A DNA stretch of 64,000 bases from Streptomyces sp. NRRL F-4489 (GTDB lineage Bacteria; Actinomycetota; Actinomycetes; Streptomycetales; Streptomycetaceae). The DNA is taken from the NCBI RefSeq assembly GCF_001509485.1, contig NZ_LLZI01000232.1, positions 1-64,000 on the forward strand. Reading direction: 5' to 3'. This document shows positions 60,991 to 64,000 of this stretch, one piece after another. The translations under genes were made by a program, and so were the position numbers. The notes under the pieces were generated by a model. The model worked only from the letters and a program-made list of their open reading frames with translations, had not been told where the DNA came from and made no database searches. The first letter of the stretch is position 1. The number at the start of each line of letters is the position of its first letter.

Positions 60991-61929
60991 ATGAGCAACC
61001 GGAACTCTCAGACGACCAAGCAGGCCGCCCGCGAGCGGATCCGCGCCGAGCGCGAGCGGGAGAAGAAGAAGGAGCGGCTGCGCCGCCAGCTCGTCGTGGC
61101 GGTCTCGGTGGTCGGCGTGCTGGCCGTCGCCGGCGGCATCGGCTTCGCCGTCATGAAGGCGAACGCGCCGACCGGCTGGGAGGCCGCCAAGGAAGCGAAG
61201 CTGGTCGCCCCCGCGCACACCCAGGGCCCCAACGGCACCGAGATCCTGATAGGCGACAAGAACGCCAAGGAGACCCTGGAGGTCTTCGAGGACGTCCGCT
61301 GCCCGGCCTGCGCGGCGTTCGAGCAGAGCACCGGCGAGGAGCTGCTCAAGGACATCCACGACGGCCGCTTCAAGGTCCGCTTCACCATGTACACGTTCAT
61401 CGACTCCATGCAGGGCGGCGAGGGCTCGAAGAACGCGCTGAGCGCGCTGGGCGCCGCGCTGAACGTCTCCCCCGAGGCGTTCCTGAAGTACAAGTCGGTG
61501 CTGTACTCGGCCAAGTACCACCCCGACGAGCGCGAGGACCTCTACGCCAAGGACTCCGAGCTGCTCAAGGCGGCCGCCGACGTGCCCGAGCTGAAGGGCA
61601 ACGCCGCGTTCGAGAAGGCGGTGAAGAACGGCACGTACGACCGCTGGACGATGGAGATGACCGCGCTCTTCGGCCGCAAGGGCGTCCGCGGCACGCCGAC
61701 CTTCATGCACGGCGGCAAGAAGCTGGCGATGGCCGAGATCCCGCAGCGGCAGATGACCCAGGAGCAGTACAACGAGCTGGCCCGGGCCAACTTCCGCACG
61801 ATGATCGACAAGGAGTTCGGCCCGGCGCCCGGCAAGGACGGTGCCAAGGACGGCGGCGGGAAGGACGCGGGCAAGGACGGCGGCCAGGGCATCGCCAAGG
61901 GCGAGAAGGACCCCACCGGCGGCCACTGA
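60991..61929 (+). CDS. Membrane-anchored DsbA-family protein (paralogue 2)
   Basis: The 312-aa product starts MSNRNSQTTKQAARERIRAE and has one helix (LVVAVSVVGVLAVAGGIGFA). The exported domain has CPAC in FEDVRCPACAAFEQ and the loop VRGTPTFMHGG. A Lys/Gly/Asp-rich tail (KDGAKDGGGKDAGKDGGQG) is absent from paralogue 1. The ATG at 60991 matches the paralogue N-terminus; its Shine-Dalgarno is distant (AAGGAA 13 nt upstream). Confidence 0.88.
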   Translation: MSNRNSQTTKQAARERIRAEREREKKKERLRRQLVVAVSVVGVLAVAGGIGFAVMKANAPTGWEAAKEAKLVAPAHTQGPNGTEILIGDKNAKETLEVFEDVRCPACAAFEQSTGEELLKDIHDGRFKVRFTMYTFIDSMQGGEGSKNALSALGAALNVSPEAFLKYKSVLYSAKYHPDEREDLYAKDSELLKAAADVPELKGNAAFEKAVKNGTYDRWTMEMTALFGRKGVRGTPTFMHGGKKLAMAEIPQRQMTQEQYNELARANFRTMIDKEFGPAPGKDGAKDGGGKDAGKDGGQGIAKGEKDPTGGH

Positions 61930-61950
61930 CCGCGCGGCCGGGCCGCCCCG

Positions 61951-61972
61951 CCGTCCCGCCGGCGCGGGACGG
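61951..61972. terminator. Bidirectional terminator after paralogue 2
   Basis: CCGTCCCGC (61951-61959) pairs perfectly with GCGGGACGG (61964-61972), loop CGGC, between convergent genes. Confidence 0.85.
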
Positions 61973-61982
61973 CCGCCGGGGA

Positions 61983-62606
61983 TCAGCCGCGCTCCGGCAG
62001 GTCCGCCAGGAAGCCCAGCGCCACCTTCCAGGCCCGCTCCGCCGCCTCCTCGTCGTAATCCGGCAGCCCGGCGTCGGTGAAGAGGTGGCCGGCGCCGGCG
62101 TACCGGAACACCTCCACGTCCGCCCCGGCCCGGCGCATCCGCAGGTACCAGGCGTTCAGCCAGTCGTGCGGCTCGTACGGGTCGGGGTCGGCGACGTGCA
62201 GCTGGACCGGCAGGTCGTCGGCCGAGGCGTCGTCGGCGAGGTCGGAGGTGCCGTGCAGCAGGAGCAGGCCGCGGGCCTTCTCGTCGGCCAGCGCGAGATT
62301 CTGCGCGACCGCGCCGCCGAACGAGAAACCGGCGTAGACCAGCCCGCGGTCGGAATACGGGGCGGCGGCCGCCACCGCCCGGCGCAGCAGCTCCTCCTTG
62401 CCGATCTCGTCCTTGATCACGATGCCGTCCGGCACCGAGTCGGCGGTCCGGCCGCCGAAGAGATCGGGGACGATCACCTCGTGCCCCGCCGCCCGGAGCC
62501 GGTCCGCGGCGGCGTGCACCGCGGGGCGCAGCCCGCACACCGAGTGGAACAGCACGACGGTGGGGTACCCGCTGGATACGGGCTCGGTGGAGGCGGGCAC
62601 AGACAT
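61983..62606 (-). CDS. Dienelactone hydrolase-family protein
   Basis: This 207-aa alpha/beta hydrolase of the dienelactone-hydrolase type has VVLFHSVCGLRPAVHAAADR, VIVPDLFGGRTADS and a late Asp/His pair (VADPDPYEPHDW, GAGHLFTDAGLPDYD). The nucleophile elbow reads GFSFGG with Ser, where classical enzymes have Cys, so ester or peptide chemistry may differ. It lacks a signal peptide. It is divergent from the MscS gene across 90 bp. Confidence 0.87.
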   Translation of the reverse strand: MSVPASTEPVSSGYPTVVLFHSVCGLRPAVHAAADRLRAAGHEVIVPDLFGGRTADSVPDGIVIKDEIGKEELLRRAVAAAAPYSDRGLVYAGFSFGGAVAQNLALADEKARGLLLLHGTSDLADDASADDLPVQLHVADPDPYEPHDWLNAWYLRMRRAGADVEVFRYAGAGHLFTDAGLPDYDEEAAERAWKVALGFLADLPERG

Positions 62607-62696
62607 CTCACTTCCCTGGGTTGGATCGCTCTTCCCCCATCGTGCCAGTTACGGTCGGCGGTACCGCCCCGAGCACACCCACCGAGGAGGAGTCCT

Positions 62697-63773
62697 GTGT
62701 CCCTGGAGGCCGTGCTGCGCCCGATCCTCGTCATCGGCGGCTCGATCGCGCTCACCGTGGTCGTGGTCTGGCTGATCGACCGGGCGCTGCAGCGCATCGA
62801 CCACCGGCACCCGGAGACCCCCCTGTGGGGCCTGCTGCGGCGCTGCCGGATACCGCTCCAGGCGCTGCTCGCCGCGGCCCTGCTGCTCGGTTCGTACGAC
62901 CAGACCCGGATCCCGGTGGTGGTCCACCACGCGGCCGGTATCGGCCAGGCGCTGACGCTGGTGCTGATAGCCGCGACCGCCTGGCTGCTGGTGCGGGCCG
63001 CGGCGGCCATCGTGGAGTCCTCGTACACCCGCTACGCGGCGAGCGCGCGGGACGCGGCGCGGGTGCGGCGGGTGCGGACGCAGGTGACGCTGATCCAGCG
63101 GGTGGTGACCGCCGCGGTGATCGTCGTCGCGGCCGCCTCGATGCTGCTGACGTTTCCGCAGATGCGGGCGGTGGGCACCTCGGTGCTGGCGTCGGCCGGG
63201 CTGGTCGGCATCGTCGCCGGTATCGCCGCCCAGTCCACGCTCGGCAACCTCTTCGCCGGGCTGCAGATCGCGTTCGGCGACATGGTGCGCATCGGGGACA
63301 CCGTGGTGGTGGACGGCCAGTGGGGCACGGTCGAGGAGATCACCCTGACGTTCCTGAGCGTGCGGACGTGGGACGAGCGCCGGATCACCATGCCGGTGTC
63401 GTACTTCACCAGCAAGCCGTTCGAGAACTGGTCGCGCGGCGGCGCCCAGATGACCGGCGCGGTCTTCTTCCACCTCGACCACTCCGCCCCGGTGGAGAAG
63501 ATGCGCCAGCACCTGCACGAGCTGCTCCAGGAGAGCCCGGAGTGGGACGGCCGAGCCTGGAGCCTGGTGGTCACCGACACCACCCCGTCCACCATCGTGG
63601 TGCGCGCGCTGGTCACCGCGCGGGACTCGGACGCGCTGTGGACGGTGCGCTGCCAGGTCCGCGAGCGGATGATCGACTGGCTGCGCGCCGAGCACGCCTA
63701 CGCGCTGCCGCGGATCGCCACCGCCCCGGCGCCGGCCCTCAGGGACGGGCCGGAGGGCGGCCGGCAGCACTGA
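62697..63773 (+). CDS. MscS-family mechanosensitive ion channel
   Basis: The 358-aa channel has N-terminal helices (ILVIGGSIALTVVVVWLI, PLQALLAAALLLGS, ALTLVLIAATAWLLVRAAAA) and the pore helix SVLASAGLVGIVAGIAAQSTLGNLFAGLQIAF split over about 160-192. The beta-domain follows (RIGDTVVVDGQWGTVEEITL, RRITMPVSYFTSKPFENWSR). It should release solutes on hypo-osmotic shock. The start GTG at 62697 has GAGGAGG about 6 nt upstream. Confidence 0.93.
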   Translation: MSLEAVLRPILVIGGSIALTVVVVWLIDRALQRIDHRHPETPLWGLLRRCRIPLQALLAAALLLGSYDQTRIPVVVHHAAGIGQALTLVLIAATAWLLVRAAAAIVESSYTRYAASARDAARVRRVRTQVTLIQRVVTAAVIVVAAASMLLTFPQMRAVGTSVLASAGLVGIVAGIAAQSTLGNLFAGLQIAFGDMVRIGDTVVVDGQWGTVEEITLTFLSVRTWDERRITMPVSYFTSKPFENWSRGGAQMTGAVFFHLDHSAPVEKMRQHLHELLQESPEWDGRAWSLVVTDTTPSTIVVRALVTARDSDALWTVRCQVRERMIDWLRAEHAYALPRIATAPAPALRDGPEGGRQH

Positions 63774-63793
63774 CCGGCCGCGAGCGCCGATCG

Positions 63794-63822
63794 GGGGCGG
63801 CGCCTTGATCGGCCGGCGCCCC
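63794..63822. terminator. Probable terminator between convergent genes
   Basis: GGGGCGGCGCC (63794-63804) and GGCCGGCGCCCC (63811-63822) can form an imperfect stem in the 50-bp gap between convergent stops. Confidence 0.45.
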
Positions 63823-63823
63823 G

Positions 63824-64000
63824 CTACGGCGCCGCCCGCAGGCTCCGCATGTCCAGATTGCGCAGCACCCGGTCCACGACCTCCGGATCGGCGCCCGGCT
63901 CGCTGCGCGCCGACAGCACCTCGTGGCGGGCCGCCGAGAGCATCTCGCCCTGGATCCGCTGGACCTTCTTCATCCGGGAGATCCGCTTCTCGAACAGCTC
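63824..64000 (-). CDS. C-terminal end of a probable cation/proton antiporter
   Basis: Only the last 58 codons are present; the gene continues beyond base 64000. The fragment begins ELFEKRISRMKKVQRIQGEM and ends NLDMRSLRAAP. This charged helical tail, with a regularly spaced EMLSAARHEVLSAR then VVDRVLRNLDM, resembles the cytosolic C-terminus of streptomycete Na+/H+ antiporters, where a similar helix pair follows the last membrane segment. The membrane domain is not visible, so the call is tentative. Confidence 0.5.
   Translation of the reverse strand, partial: ELFEKRISRMKKVQRIQGEMLSAARHEVLSARSEPGADPEVVDRVLRNLDMRSLRAAP

Overview
The window is chromosomal DNA of a Streptomyces-type actinomycete. 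GC content is very high, third codon positions are almost all G or C, GTG and TTG starts are frequent, and many genes have a TANNNT -10 element 6-8 nt before the start codon, as in leaderless transcription. The gene content and order (gltBD, lgt, trp, his, dnaE) are those of the streptomycete chromosome core. I see no tRNA, rRNA, CRISPR array, transposase, integrase or plasmid feature.

Bases 1-19,600 are accessory and peripheral. They hold the start of a PLP decarboxylase behind an iron-box-like palindrome, aminopeptidase N, and a possible glycan-degradation group (AraC-type regulator, GH35 beta-galactosidase, secreted GH101 endo-alpha-N-acetylgalactosaminidase). A secreted SprT-type trypsin and a metallopeptidase-like protein with a zinc ribbon follow, then a tandem GNAT protein, an alpha/beta hydrolase facing a LacI-type regulator, an MBL hydrolase, a lipoprotein, an F420/FMN split-barrel enzyme, an SDR/MarR divergent pair and an ArsR-like/flavin-reductase-like divergent pair.

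Bases 19,700-47,300 are a nitrogen and amino-acid block. gltD-gltB makes glutamate. A VIT-type transporter, lgt and a DsbA-like protein follow. The minus-strand series hisI-trpE-(three small membrane proteins)-trpC-trpM-trpB-trpA supplies most tryptophan steps. hisD-hisC-hisB-(54-aa membrane protein)-hisH-priA-ridA-hisF supplies most histidine steps, nearly all with 1-4 nt overlaps. There is no trpF; the bifunctional PriA (HisA/TrpF) serves both pathways. A complete sdhCAB operon with a divergent LysR regulator and a TIGR03085-type gene lies between hisF and hisI. A near-perfect 17-bp palindrome lies just upstream of hisD.

Bases 47,600-64,000 hold a beta-helix-like membrane protein, a Lon-substrate-domain protein, YbaK, the 24-codon gene for ribosomal protein bL37, an ABC-2 type exporter, a NYN-domain protein, a 54-aa basic protein, dnaE, a membrane protein, two tandem DsbA-like paralogues, a dienelactone-hydrolase-like protein, an MscS channel and the end of a probable cation/proton antiporter.

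Short genes read directly from the DNA are trpM (56 aa), bL37 (24 aa), the 54-aa basic protein, the 54-aa his-operon membrane protein, a 49-aa membrane protein and a 30-codon upstream ORF. The most interesting non-coding signals are the hisD palindrome, a 15-bp tandem repeat between the AraC and GH35 genes, paired MarR-type operators, a perfect CRP-type site, and a recurrent pattern of short duplications spanning stop codons. I found no clear undescribed defence or biosynthetic system; the best novelty candidates are regulatory.
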